Assembly (NCBI GenBank): GCA_963719275.1
Contig: CAVRBT010000021.1
Coordinates: 1-64,000 of the forward strand
Origin: AC-32 sp963719275
GTDB taxonomy: Bacteria; Actinomycetota; Thermoleophilia; Gaiellales; Gaiellaceae
Direction: 5' to 3'
Length of the DNA: 64,000 bases
Shown here piece after piece: positions 13,438-21,663 of the stretch. The first letter of the stretch is position 1. Every line of letters begins with the position of its first letter. Under the pieces are notes generated by a model. That model searched no databases, had not been told where the DNA came from, and worked only from the letters and a program-made list of their open reading frames with translations. Position numbers and translations under genes: made by a program.

Positions 13438-16400
13438 TAGGAGATGCGCTCCAGCGGCGCGTAGTCGAGCATCAGCCGCCGCTCGCTGCCGTCGCTCGCG
13501 AAGCGGACGGTGACGAGACCGCCGCGCTCGATCGCGGTGACTACGCCCTCCCCGAGCGTCTCGTGCCGGACCGAGTCGCCGGTCGAGAGTGACGGGTGCT
13601 CCTCCCTGGGGGCTACCCCTGTCGGGGAGCCGTAGCCCGACCACGAGGCCGGCTGGAGCCGGTGCCGCTCGACCTTGTCGTCCGGAAGCTCGTCGAGGAA
13701 GCGCGAGGGCAGGTTGTACGAGCGGCTGCCGTAGAGCGACCGGGCGCTCGCATGCGTGAGCACCAGCCGCTCCTTCGCGCGCGTCATGCCGACGTACGCG
13801 AGCCGCCGCTCCTCCTCGAGCCCCTGCTCCTCGATCGAGCGGGCGTGCGGGAAGATCCCCTCCTCCATCCCGATCATGAAGACGGCGCGGAACTCGAGCC
13901 CCTTCGCGTTGTGCAGCGTCATCAGCGTGACGAGGCTCTGCTCGCCCCGGATCGCGTCCTGGTCGGAGTAGAGCGAGATCTCCTGCAGGAACCCGGACAG
14001 TGACGGTTCCTCTGCGGTGTGCTGGTACTCCTGCGCGACGCCGACGAGCTCCTGCAGGTTCTCGATCCGGCCCTGCGCCTCGATCGTCCGCTCGGCGCGC
14101 AGCGACTCGAGGTAGCCGCTGCGCTCGAGCACGCGCTCGATCAGCTCCGAGACCTCCATGTCCAGCGCACCGGCCATGAGCGATTGCAGCAGGCCGTGGA
14201 ACTGCTGGACTGCGCGCAGCGGCGCGCCCGAGATGCCCGCGTCCTCGGCCTGCGGGAGGGCCTCCCAGAGCGAGATCCCGAATGCGTCCGCGTGCGACTG
14301 CAGCCGGGCGAGACTGGCTTCGCCGATCCCGCGCCTCGGCTTGTTGGCGATCCGCTGCAGCGACACCGCGTCATACGGGTTGTCGATCGCCTGCAGGTAC
14401 GCGATCACGTCCTTCACCTCGGCGCGCTCGTAGAAGCGCGGGCCGCCGATCACCTGGTACGCGACGCCCTGGCGGACGAGCACGTCCTCCAGCACCCGAG
14501 ACTGCGCGTTCGTGCGGTAGAAGACCGCGATCTCGCTACCGCTGTAGTCCTCCTCGACGAGCATCGCGATCTCTGCCGCGACGAACCGCGCCTCGGCGTG
14601 CTCGTCCTCGACCTCGAGCGCGCGCACCGGCTCGCCCTCGCCGAGGTCGGACCAGAGGTTCTTCGGCTTCCGCTCACGGTTGTGCTCGATCAGGGAATTG
14701 GCCGAGCCGAGGATCGAGTTCGTCGAGCGGTAGTTCTGCTCGAGCGCGATCGTGCGCGTCTCCCCGAAGTCGCGCTCGAACTCGAGGATGTTCCGGATAT
14801 CGGCCCCGCGGAAGGCGTAGATCGAGTTGTGCGTGACGAGGCCGTCTGCGATGAAGTTATGCGTGCGCTCGACGTCGAGGTCGTACACCGGCTCGTCGAG
14901 CACCACGGGCTCGACGTTCTCGACGAGGTCGAAAGCCCCGTTCTCGTCGACCATCACCATTCCCGGCCTAACTGCCGAGGCAGGCATGAAGGGAAGGGCG
15001 TTCCGGTCCTTGGCCGTTCCCTCCTGCGCGGCAAGACGCGCGGTGAACCGGACGGAGACGTCCAGTACCTCCTCGATGTCCTCGACGCGCTCGACGAGCG
15101 TCTCGAACCCGCTGTGGGCGGTCTCGACGCGCCACCCGTCGGAACCCTTGTACGCCGGCCTGACAGAGAAGCCGGCCTCTCGGAGCGCCTGGCCACCCGC
15201 GGCGTCGTAGCCGAAGAGCGAGATTCGATGCAGCGGCCCGGAACCGCGCGAGTCGCCGCAGAGACAGACGGTGAGCCGCCGGCGAAGCCGCTTACCGGTC
15301 GTCGTCGTCGCGCTCGTGAAGTGGGGGAAATCGAAGCTCAGGCCCTGGTCGCGCAGGAGCCTGTGAGCGTCCTTCTCGGTGTCGAGCTGTCGGAAGATCC
15401 CGTCGATCCGGCCCTGGCTGCCGACGAGGCTCTTCCCGTCGCCGGCGCCGTACGGCCGCGCGACGAACGGGATCGTCGGCAACCGGTAGCGGAGCGAGAG
15501 CAGCGTCTCTGCGGAACGTGCCTCCGCCTCGGTTTCGTGGACCGAGAGCACCCAGCACGCATCGGCGTGCTCGCCGTTCAGCCGCATCGCCGGCCCGGGC
15601 AGCGGCCGGCCGCGACCGTCGGCATACGTGGTCGAGGTCCCGATGCGGAAGCCGCTCCCGGCCTTCCACATCAGGTACGTCATGTGGAGCTGCGGCGTCG
15701 CCCCGGTCTTGAACCCGGCGAAATGGGTGTGCTCCGGTGTCGACACGATCCTGCGCCCGCCGCGCGTCGTGATCGCGATGCCGTTCCGTCTCGTCGACCG
15801 GTGAACCCGCGTTACGCGCGAGGGCGCGAAACGCCCGCTGCCATGGCACGAGCGCACTTCGTCGCCTCGTCGGACGCGTTCGATCGGCTTCTTCGTCCCA
15901 TCGGACATCATCACGAGGGTTCCTGCGACGAGGCACTGGTCCGGGTCGCCGACGGCGCAGACGTTGCGGTGCTTCTCGGCGAGCAGCTGCAGCAGGCGGT
16001 ACTGCGCGTGGTTCGTGTCCTGGTACTCGTCGACGAGGACGTAGCGAAAGGCCTTCTGCCAGCGCTCGCGGGCCTCGGGGAACCGTTCCAGCACCTGCAC
16101 CGTGAGCATCAGCAGGTCGTCGAAGTCGACGGCGTTCGAGGCGAACAGGCGCCGCTGGTAGAGGTCATAGACCTCCGCGACGGTCTGGTCGTAGAACGAC
16201 GCCACGCGCTCGGCGTACTCGGCGGGCGTGACGAGCTGGTTCTTCGCGGCCGAGATCTGGGCGTGGATGCCGCGCGGGACGAAGCGCTTCGGGTCGCGCT
16301 CGAGCTCCTCGAGGCAGGCCTTCGTTAGCCGCACCTGGTCGGCAGAGTCGTAGATCGTGAAGTTCGAGCGGTAGCCGAGGCGCGGAGCCTCGCGGCGGAG

Positions 16401-16700
16401 GATCCGGCCGCAGGCGGCGTGGAAGGTCAGGATCCAGATCGCGTTTGCGACTGGGCCGAGCAGGTCCTCGAGCCGCTCGCGCATCTCGCCCGCGGCCTTG
16501 TTCGTGAACGTGATCGCGAGGATCTCGTTCGGCTTCACGCCGCAGGCGTTGATCAGGTGCGCGACCCGGTAGGTCAGAACGCGCGTCTTCCCGGAGCCCG
16601 CCCCGGCCACGACGAGAAGCGGCCCCTCGGTGGTCAGGACCGCTTCTCGTTGCGCCGGATTCAGGTCGGCGAGGTACTGCTCGGGCGACGCGACGGCCAC
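13437..16700 (-). CDS. pcrA: PcrA/UvrD superfamily 1A DNA helicase containing an intein
   Basis: A 1087-residue precursor. After removal of the internal intein (residues 256-625) it is 717 residues, the usual size of PcrA. Helicase motifs are clear: LNPAQREAV (Q motif), VAGAGSGKTRVL (Walker A), AITFTNKAAGEM (Ia), LVDEYQDTN (II), AVGDPDQ (III, split by the intein before SIYAFRGAD), QNYRS (IV), TLMTLHNAKGLEF (V) and VGMTRAKERL (VI). It unwinds DNA 3'-5' in nucleotide excision and mismatch repair and removes RecA or RNA polymerase. The C-terminus has the Tudor-like RNA-polymerase-interaction segment (VRHETLGEGVVTAIERGG). The acetyltransferase gene is coupled downstream. Confidence 0.95.
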   Translation of the reverse strand: MAVASPEQYLADLNPAQREAVLTTEGPLLVVAGAGSGKTRVLTYRVAHLINACGVKPNEILAITFTNKAAGEMRERLEDLLGPVANAIWILTFHAACGRILRREAPRLGYRSNFTIYDSADQVRLTKACLEELERDPKRFVPRGIHAQISAAKNQLVTPAEYAERVASFYDQTVAEVYDLYQRRLFASNAVDFDDLLMLTVQVLERFPEARERWQKAFRYVLVDEYQDTNHAQYRLLQLLAEKHRNVCAVGDPDQCLVAGTLVMMSDGTKKPIERVRRGDEVRSCHGSGRFAPSRVTRVHRSTRRNGIAITTRGGRRIVSTPEHTHFAGFKTGATPQLHMTYLMWKAGSGFRIGTSTTYADGRGRPLPGPAMRLNGEHADACWVLSVHETEAEARSAETLLSLRYRLPTIPFVARPYGAGDGKSLVGSQGRIDGIFRQLDTEKDAHRLLRDQGLSFDFPHFTSATTTTGKRLRRRLTVCLCGDSRGSGPLHRISLFGYDAAGGQALREAGFSVRPAYKGSDGWRVETAHSGFETLVERVEDIEEVLDVSVRFTARLAAQEGTAKDRNALPFMPASAVRPGMVMVDENGAFDLVENVEPVVLDEPVYDLDVERTHNFIADGLVTHNSIYAFRGADIRNILEFERDFGETRTIALEQNYRSTNSILGSANSLIEHNRERKPKNLWSDLGEGEPVRALEVEDEHAEARFVAAEIAMLVEEDYSGSEIAVFYRTNAQSRVLEDVLVRQGVAYQVIGGPRFYERAEVKDVIAYLQAIDNPYDAVSLQRIANKPRRGIGEASLARLQSHADAFGISLWEALPQAEDAGISGAPLRAVQQFHGLLQSLMAGALDMEVSELIERVLERSGYLESLRAERTIEAQGRIENLQELVGVAQEYQHTAEEPSLSGFLQEISLYSDQDAIRGEQSLVTLMTLHNAKGLEFRAVFMIGMEEGIFPHARSIEEQGLEEERRLAYVGMTRAKERLVLTHASARSLYGSRSYNLPSRFLDELPDDKVERHRLQPASWSGYGSPTGVAPREEHPSLSTGDSVRHETLGEGVVTAIERGGLVTVRFASDGSERRLMLDYAPLERIS
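14826..15935 (-). mobile_element. intein in PcrA (370 residues)
   Basis: It is inserted between GDPDQ and SIYAFRG. It starts with Cys (CLVAGTLVMMSDG), has block B with STPEHTHF and ends VYDLDVERTHNFIADGLVTHN-Ser. So the first Cys, TxxH, penultimate His, terminal Asn and +1 Ser needed for class 1 splicing are present. Residues about 83-160 lie where a homing endonuclease would sit. They have no LAGLIDADG motif but do show YLMWKAGSGFRIG followed by Arg and Glu residues, resembling the GIY-YIG layout. Splicing should restore full helicase motif III. Confidence 0.92.
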
Positions 16701-16720
16701 CCGGCGATGCTAGCCGCTCC

Positions 16721-17686
16721 CTAGGTCCGCGCAGGCTCCCCGATCCGCGGGGCCGCCGATGCCGCCGACCGCCCGTAGACCTCCGGGAAGCCCTGCCGCC
16801 AGCTCGGGTAGCGCAGCGTCCATCCGAGCTCACGCTTGGCCTTCGCGTTGGAGGCGCCGCGGGCGTCCGTGCCCATCACGACCGCGGCCTCGCCGGCGAA
16901 CAGCCGCGCCAGCCACGTCGGGAAGCGGCGCGGCGTCTTGGCGCCAAGGGCCTGGACAAACACCGGCAGCCACTCCCGCACCGGCGCCGGCTCGTCGTCG
17001 ACGATGTTGTAGATCTTCGGACCGTCCTGCTCGAGCGCGAGGACCGTCGCCGCGGCGGCGTCCTCGAGGTGGATCCAGGAGGTCATACCGCCGCCGTCGC
17101 CGACGATCGGGTACTGGCCCTTGAGCACCGGCTCGATCAGCCCGTCGTTGGCGGCGCCGTAGAAGACGCCGTAGCGAAGGATGATCCCACCGGCCTCGGT
17201 GACCGTTCGATCGAGATCGTCCATCGCGGCCCAGGACTCCACCGCGTTCGCCGGCGGGGTCGGGTCGAGTGGATCGTCCTCGGTCTTGACCGGCCCGCCC
17301 TCCCGCGCGTACCGGTAAGAGGCGAAGCTCTGCGCGACGAACCGCCGCACGCCCGCCTCGCTCGCGGCTGCCAGCAGCGCCTCGGTGCCCCTGGTGCGCA
17401 GCTCGTTTGTCCCGGCGAACACCTTGTCAAAGTTGCGGCTCCACACCGCGTCCGCGAGCGCGGTCGCCTCGTGCACGATCGCGTCAGGCTCGGCCTCGAG
17501 CACCGCCTTGCGCACGGCGCGCCGGTCGAGCAGGTCGAGCACGACCGGCTCCGCACCCAGGGCGCGTACACGCTCGGCGTTCCCGGGCGACCTGACCGCT
17601 CCGACCACGTCGTGGCCGTGCTCGATGAGCTGTGGGACGAGCCGGGTGCCGATCGCGCCGCTCGCGCCTACGACGAAAACACGCAT
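16721..17686 (-). CDS. NAD-dependent epimerase/dehydratase family oxidoreductase
   Basis: A 321-residue extended short-chain dehydrogenase. It starts at the ATG 17684-17686, with AAAGGAG 8 nt upstream. The Rossmann motif is VVGASGAIGTRL at the N-terminus. The catalytic Tyr region is atypical: SFASYRYAREGG in place of the YxxxK seen in sugar epimerases. The gene is divergent from an ECF41-like sigma factor. In that group the target genes are typically an oxidoreductase, epimerase or carboxymuconolactone-decarboxylase family gene next door. A matching promoter lies in the shared intergenic region. Substrate unknown. Confidence 0.8.
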   Translation of the reverse strand: MRVFVVGASGAIGTRLVPQLIEHGHDVVGAVRSPGNAERVRALGAEPVVLDLLDRRAVRKAVLEAEPDAIVHEATALADAVWSRNFDKVFAGTNELRTRGTEALLAAASEAGVRRFVAQSFASYRYAREGGPVKTEDDPLDPTPPANAVESWAAMDDLDRTVTEAGGIILRYGVFYGAANDGLIEPVLKGQYPIVGDGGGMTSWIHLEDAAAATVLALEQDGPKIYNIVDDEPAPVREWLPVFVQALGAKTPRRFPTWLARLFAGEAAVVMGTDARGASNAKAKRELGWTLRYPSWRQGFPEVYGRSAASAAPRIGEPART

Positions 17687-17709
17687 CGTCTTGCTCCTTT
17701 CGGGTATCC

Positions 17710-17736
17710 CGTCACATCGACGGGGTCTCACGGGTC
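17710..17736 (+). promoter_or_regulatory. ECF41-like promoter towards the sigma gene
   Basis: CGTCACA, a 16-base spacer, then GGTC. It is close to the ECF41 consensus (TGTCACA with a CGTC-type -10 element). It lies 38 bases upstream of the sigma-factor start and faces it, so autoregulation is likely. Confidence 0.5.
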
Positions 17737-17745
17737 TACCTCTAT

Positions 17746-17772
17746 GACCCGGCGAGACGGAGGAATGTGACC
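17746..17772 (-). promoter_or_regulatory. ECF41-like promoter towards the epimerase gene
   Basis: On the minus strand: GGTCACA, a 16-base spacer, then GGTC. Spacing and elements match the opposing plus-strand copy at 17710-17736. It should drive the oxidoreductase gene that starts at 17686. Confidence 0.5.
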
Positions 17773-17773
17773 G

Positions 17774-18649
17774 ATGAACGAGCGCGACTGGCTGGCCGAA
17801 CGATTCGAAGCGCACCGCACCCGCCTGCGGGCGGTGGCGTACCGGATGCTGGGCTCGCTGAGCGAGGCAGACGACGCGGTGCAGGAGGCGTGGCTGCGGC
17901 TCTCCCGCTCCGACGCCGACGCCATCGACAACCTCGACGCCTGGCTGACGACCGTCGTGGCGCGCGTGTCGCTGAACATGCTGCGCGCACGCAAGACACG
18001 GCGGGAGGAGCCGCTCGAGGGGCAGCTGCCGGAGCCGATCCTCGACCGGGCGGACGGGCTCAACCCCGAGCACGAGGTGCTGCTGGCGGACTCGATCGGC
18101 CTGGCGCTGCTCGTCGTGCTCGAGACGCTCTCGCCGCCCGAACGGCTGGCGTTCGTGCTGCACGACATGTTCGCCGTCCCGTTCGAGGAGATCGCGCCGA
18201 TCGTCAATCGGTCGCCCGAGGCCGCACGCCAGCTCGCGAGCCGGGCGCGGCGGCGTGTCCAGGGCGAGCCCGCGGTTCCCGACGCCGACCTCGACACGCA
18301 GTGGCGAGTCGTCGACGCCTTCCTCGCCGCTTCGCGCGAGGGCGACTTCGAGGCGCTGCTCGAGCTGCTCGACCCGGACGTCGTGGTCCGGTCGGACTTC
18401 GGTTCGAAGGGCGGATCGAGAGTCGTCCGCGGCGCGCGGGCGGTGATCGGCCAGGCACTTGCGTACTCGCGCATGGGGCTGGTCATGCGACGCGCCCTCG
18501 TCAACGGGGCAGCCGGTGCGGTCTCCTTCCGGGACGGCGAGCTGTTCTCGGTCGGGGCCGTCACCGTCCACGACGGGAAGATCGTCGAGATGGACTTCCT
18601 CGGCGACCCGGAACGCCTCCGCGAGCTCGACCTGACCGTCCTCGACTAG
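17774..18649 (+). CDS. ECF41-type RNA polymerase sigma factor with SnoaL-like extension
   Basis: A 291-residue protein from ATG 17774, preceded by GGAGG. Residues 10-75 form sigma region 2 (AYRMLGSLSEADDAVQEAWL). Residues 105-165 form region 4 (ETLSPPERLAFVLHDMFAVP, then EEIAPIVNRSPEAARQLASR). The linker contains GQLPEPIL, the (W)LPEP signature of ECF41. A C-terminal SnoaL-like domain of about 100 residues (VVDAFLAASREGDFEALLEL onward) is known in ECF41 proteins to act as a fused activity regulator in place of a separate anti-sigma factor. It is divergent from an epimerase gene across paired promoters. Confidence 0.9.
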   Translation: MNERDWLAERFEAHRTRLRAVAYRMLGSLSEADDAVQEAWLRLSRSDADAIDNLDAWLTTVVARVSLNMLRARKTRREEPLEGQLPEPILDRADGLNPEHEVLLADSIGLALLVVLETLSPPERLAFVLHDMFAVPFEEIAPIVNRSPEAARQLASRARRRVQGEPAVPDADLDTQWRVVDAFLAASREGDFEALLELLDPDVVVRSDFGSKGGSRVVRGARAVIGQALAYSRMGLVMRRALVNGAAGAVSFRDGELFSVGAVTVHDGKIVEMDFLGDPERLRELDLTVLD

Positions 18650-18677
18650 CCTCTCGGGAACGACGAAGGGAGGCCAG

Positions 18678-19136
18678 GTGACGGGGAAGAGCGCATTCAC
18701 CGAGGAGGAGTGGCAGGCGGTCCTGGAGGCGCCGTCGATCGCGGGCATGCTCGTCCTCACCGCCGAGAGCGGCGGGAGCTTCCGCGAGAGCTTCGCCCTT
18801 GCCAAGGCCTACGCCGAAACGCGACAGGAGCACGGCGAGGGCGAGCTGCTCGACGAGATCGTCTCCGCGAAGCCGCAGTTCGACCGCCACCGCTACGGCT
18901 CGACGGAGGCGCTCGCGAGCGAAGGCCCGCAGCGCTTGCGCGAGGCGGTGGCCGCGCTCGAGAGCAAGGCGACGCCGGAGGAGGTCGAGGCCTACCGCGG
19001 CTTCGTCGTGGCGGTCGCGCGCCGCGTGGCAGAGGCGCACAAGGAACACGGCGAGAAGATCGGCCCGGGGGAGCAGGCCGCGCTCGAGCGTATCGGCGAG
19101 AGCCTGGGCGCGGGCGCTCAGGACAGCACCTCCTGA
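18678..19136 (+). CDS. conserved actinobacterial protein of unknown function
   Basis: A 152-residue all-alpha protein from GTG 18678, with GGGAGG upstream. It begins FTEEEWQAVLEAPSIAGMLV and contains ESGGSFRESFALAKAYAETR and a C-terminal helix (YRGFVVAVARRVAEAHKEHG). The pattern recalls small four-helix proteins found widely in actinomycetes. No function is known to me. Its TGA overlaps the likely CTG start of the next gene, so the two should be one operon downstream of the sigma factor. Confidence 0.7.
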   Translation: MTGKSAFTEEEWQAVLEAPSIAGMLVLTAESGGSFRESFALAKAYAETRQEHGEGELLDEIVSAKPQFDRHRYGSTEALASEGPQRLREAVAALESKATPEEVEAYRGFVVAVARRVAEAHKEHGEKIGPGEQAALERIGESLGAGAQDSTS

Positions 19137-20029
19137 GGGTCCTCGCCACCCGCCGGTACCCGGGGCCGGCATTCGACGAGCTCGACGTCGAGGTGGTGCC
19201 GCTCGCCGAGTTGCGCGAGCCGCGCGCGGATGTCGAAGGGCTGATCGTCGCGAACGAGCCGGTGCCGCTCGACCTCCTGCCTTCGTTGCGCGTCGTCGCG
19301 AACTTCGGCGTCGGCTACGACCGGGTCGACGTTGCCGCCTGCGCGGCGCGCGGAATGGTGGTCACCAACACGCCGGGCGTGCTCGACGACTCGACGGCCG
19401 ACCTCGCCTTCGCACTGATCCTCGCGGTGCGGCGGCAGGTCGTGGAGGGCGACCGGTTCGTCCGCACTGGCGGCTGGAGCGGATCATGGTCGGAGGGCGG
19501 GCTCGCGGAGGAGCTGACAGGCTCGACGCTCGGCCTCCTCGGGCTCGGCCGCATCGGCAGCGCGGTCGCGCGCCGCGCGCGCGGCTTCGAGCTGCGCGTG
19601 CTCTACTCGCGGCGGCTCCGGGCGGACAGCGACCTCGGTGAGTACCGCGACGTCGACGCGCTGTTCGAGGAATCCCACATCGTGTCGATTCACGCGCCGC
19701 TGACCCCGAAGACCGAAGGGCTGGTGGACGCGCGGCGGCTCGCGCTGCTGCGGGACGGCGGGTGCCTCGTCAACACCGCCCGGGGTGAGATCGTGGACGA
19801 GCGGGCACTGGTCGCGGAGCTGCTCTCCGGCCGCATCAGCGCAGGGCTCGACGTCTTCGCGCACGAGCCCGAGGTGCCGCGCGAGCTGCTCGACCTGCCG
19901 AACGTCGTCCTGACGCCGCACATCGGCAGCGCCACGCGGCAAACGCGTGAGGCGATGACACGCCTCGTGGTCGACAACCTGCTTGCCGTCGAGCGCGGCG
20001 AGCCGCCGCTGACGCCGGTGGCCAGGTGA
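19133..20029 (+). CDS. D-isomer-specific 2-hydroxyacid dehydrogenase, apparent CTG start
   Basis: A 298-residue NAD(P)-dependent dehydrogenase. Visible motifs: VANFGVGYDRVDVAA, the Rossmann loop LGLLGLGRIGSAVARRA, NTARGEIVDERAL with the catalytic Arg-Glu pair, and TPHIGSAT with the catalytic His. It interconverts 2-ketoacids and D-2-hydroxyacids (glyoxylate/hydroxypyruvate reductase and phosphoglycerate dehydrogenase relatives). No ATG, GTG or TTG precedes the conserved LRVLATRRYPGPAFDEL. The first plausible codon is CTG 19133, overlapping the upstream TGA. The alternative is a later GTG that would cut the first beta strand. A VOC gene follows with a one-base overlap. Confidence 0.88.
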   Translation: MRVLATRRYPGPAFDELDVEVVPLAELREPRADVEGLIVANEPVPLDLLPSLRVVANFGVGYDRVDVAACAARGMVVTNTPGVLDDSTADLAFALILAVRRQVVEGDRFVRTGGWSGSWSEGGLAEELTGSTLGLLGLGRIGSAVARRARGFELRVLYSRRLRADSDLGEYRDVDALFEESHIVSIHAPLTPKTEGLVDARRLALLRDGGCLVNTARGEIVDERALVAELLSGRISAGLDVFAHEPEVPRELLDLPNVVLTPHIGSATRQTREAMTRLVVDNLLAVERGEPPLTPVAR

Positions 20030-20400
20030 TGCAGATCCGGATCGCAAGGCCGACGCGCGACCTTGACGCCGCGGTCGCCTTCTACCGCCTGCTCGAGCTC
20101 CCGGTGATCGCGTCTTTCGAGGATCACGACGGCTACAGCGGCGTCGTCTTCGGGCTGCCCGACCGGACGCGGCAGCTGGAGCTCGTCCTCCACGAGGGCG
20201 AGGCCCCCGCGCCGACGAGCGAGGACCAGCTCGTCCTCTACCTCGGCTCGGCCGACGACGTCACGCGCATCGCGGGACGGATCCGTGCCGCGGGCTTCGA
20301 GCCGGGGCGCACGGCCAACCCGTACTGGGAGCGGAACGGCGCCGCGTGCTTCGTCGACCCGGACGGCTACTGGTTGATCCTCTCACCGGACGCCTGGTAA
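20029..20400 (+). CDS. VOC (glyoxalase/bleomycin-resistance) family protein
   Basis: A 123-residue protein. The ATG at 20029 shares a base with the upstream TGA; GTG 20026 is an alternative. It shows the paired beta-alpha-beta-beta-beta layout: IARPTRDLDAAVAFYRLLEL in the first half, and ACFVDPDGYWLILSPD at the end with the conserved FxDPDG...L strand. Family members bind a metal through His/Glu and act as isomerases, dioxygenases or antibiotic-binding proteins. The role here is unknown. It sits between a hydroxyacid dehydrogenase and an acetyltransferase in one operon. Confidence 0.85.
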   Translation: MQIRIARPTRDLDAAVAFYRLLELPVIASFEDHDGYSGVVFGLPDRTRQLELVLHEGEAPAPTSEDQLVLYLGSADDVTRIAGRIRAAGFEPGRTANPYWERNGAACFVDPDGYWLILSPDAW

Positions 20401-20411
20401 GTGTCGAAGGC

Positions 20412-20990
20412 GTGGGCGCGGACGAGACCGACACCCGGAGCCAGCGCGAGCGGATGCTCGCGGGCGACCTGTACATCGCGGACGACCCCGAGTTCGGGCG
20501 CGAGTCGTTGCGGGCGGCCGAGCTGACGAAGGCCTTCAACGAGTCGTCAGCGGCCGACCCGGCGGAGCGGCGCCGGATCCTCCGGGAGCTCCTCGGCTCG
20601 CTCGGCGAGAAAGCCGAGATCCGGCCGCCCTTCTACTGCGACTACGGCCGCCACACGCACGTCGGAGCCAGAACGTTCGTGAACTTCGGCCTGGTCGCGC
20701 TGGACGTCGCGCCGATTCGCATCGGGGACGACGTCCAGATCGGCCCGTGCGTGCAGCTGTTGACGCCCACGCACCCGCTCGAGCCCGAGCAGCGCCGGGC
20801 GAAGTGGGAAGCGGCGGAGCCGATCGCGATCGGCGACAACGTCTGGCTCGGCGGCGGCGTGATCGTCTGCCCCGGGGTCACGATCGGCGCCGACACGGTC
20901 GTCGGCGCGGGAGCGGTCGTCACGAGCGACCTCCCCGCCGGCATCCTCGCCGTGGGAACGCCCGCGCGGGTCCTACGGCCGCTCGAGTAG
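20412..20990 (+). CDS. sugar O-acetyltransferase (maltose/galactoside acetyltransferase type)
   Basis: A 192-residue hexapeptide-repeat enzyme. I choose GTG 20412 because the family N-terminus ERMLAGDLYIADDPEF follows 14 residues later. The Mac domain contains AELTKAFNES. The left-handed beta helix has the catalytic His in LLTPTHPLEPEQRRAKWE and hexapeptides such as IGDNVWLGGGVIVCPGVTIG. It acetylates a sugar hydroxyl from acetyl-CoA. Length is near the 183-residue E. coli Maa. It is the last gene before a transposon-like palindrome. Confidence 0.9.
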   Translation: MGADETDTRSQRERMLAGDLYIADDPEFGRESLRAAELTKAFNESSAADPAERRRILRELLGSLGEKAEIRPPFYCDYGRHTHVGARTFVNFGLVALDVAPIRIGDDVQIGPCVQLLTPTHPLEPEQRRAKWEAAEPIAIGDNVWLGGGVIVCPGVTIGADTVVGAGAVVTSDLPAGILAVGTPARVLRPLE

Positions 20991-21023
20991 CGCCCCCGCC
21001 GCGGGCTCATGTTGGCGCGCCCC

Positions 21024-21172
21024 CCGGGGTCAGGTCTTGCGTTGCCACACTCGCGGCCCCGCCCGCAGTCGGACGAGCAACAAGACGGTGCCAATCCACC
21101 CACAGTCGGCGAGAGCGGGCCTGCTTGGCACGGAATTGGCACGCAATGTTGCAGTGCAAGACCTGACCCCGG
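21024..21172. mobile_element. MITE-like element or transposon remnant with 17-bp terminal inverted repeats
   Basis: The ends CCGGGGTCAGGTCTTGC (21024-21040) and GCAAGACCTGACCCCGG (21156-21172) are perfect 17-bp inverted repeats, extended imperfectly inwards to about 25 bp. The 115-bp interior has no gene. From memory, the core GCAAGACCTGACCCC is often seen at ends of REP-associated or Y1-type transposase elements. This is the only content of the gap between the acetyltransferase and the decayed glyoxalase gene. Confidence 0.65.
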
Positions 21173-21248
21173 TTGAAGCGTGACGAGATGCAGTGCCTGG
21201 TTGTCGCGAATTGCTGGCTCGAGCGCGGCGGCCGACCGCTCGCGACGA

Positions 21249-21631
21249 TCAGGTGATCACGACGACGCCGCGCGCCCTGGCAATGCGCGCCTCGCGCAGG
21301 CCAGGCTCGCCGTCCACGACCCTCATCGGCAGGTCGTTCGGACCGAGCCAATCCTGCAGCTCGTCCTCGCCCCCAGCGATCGTGAGCCCCGCGAACTCGC
21401 GCGGCGCGCTGGTACGCGGCGCCTAGGCGCCCCGCTCGGTCGCCGTTGTTCGGGGTTCTCGATCGTCAGCAACTCGAGGTACTGGGGCGGCTTGAGCGCA
21501 ATCGTGTGGCTGCGCGTCCCGGCGAAGTCGTGATACCGGCCGCGCCACGAGCCGAGGCCGTGGCGCTCGCGCAGGTCGCGCGCTGTTTCGGCGACGTCCG
21601 GGACGACGAGGACGACGTGGTCGACAACCAT
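21249..21631 (-). pseudogene. decayed glyoxalase-like domain protein
   Basis: The N-terminal part reads MVVDHVVLVVPDVAETARDL and then HTIALKPPQYLELLTIENPE, typical of the glyoxalase-like fold. After about 21446 the frame turns to nonsense. The expected C-terminal part (EDELQDWLGPNDLPMRVVDG, then PGLREARIARARGVVVIT and a stop) lies in another frame just downstream. Joined, only about 125 residues remain of the roughly 200 usual. There is therefore a frameshift plus an internal deletion. It lies next to the transposon-like palindrome, which may explain the damage. Confidence 0.7.
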
Positions 21632-21663
21632 CGGACGGACGATAGAGCGCTAGGCTCGCACCG

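Noticed and set aside
14019..16328. A 769-codon open frame on the plus strand opposite pcrA
   Set aside because: It is the antisense of a well-supported helicase plus intein. Its composition (Arg/Asp/Glu/Val/Leu repeats) is the usual shadow of GC-rich coding, and it has no recognisable motif.
21180..21533. Plus-strand open frames across the region after the MITE-like element
   Set aside because: They are shadows of the decayed glyoxalase-like gene on the minus strand, whose two conserved halves are recognisable.
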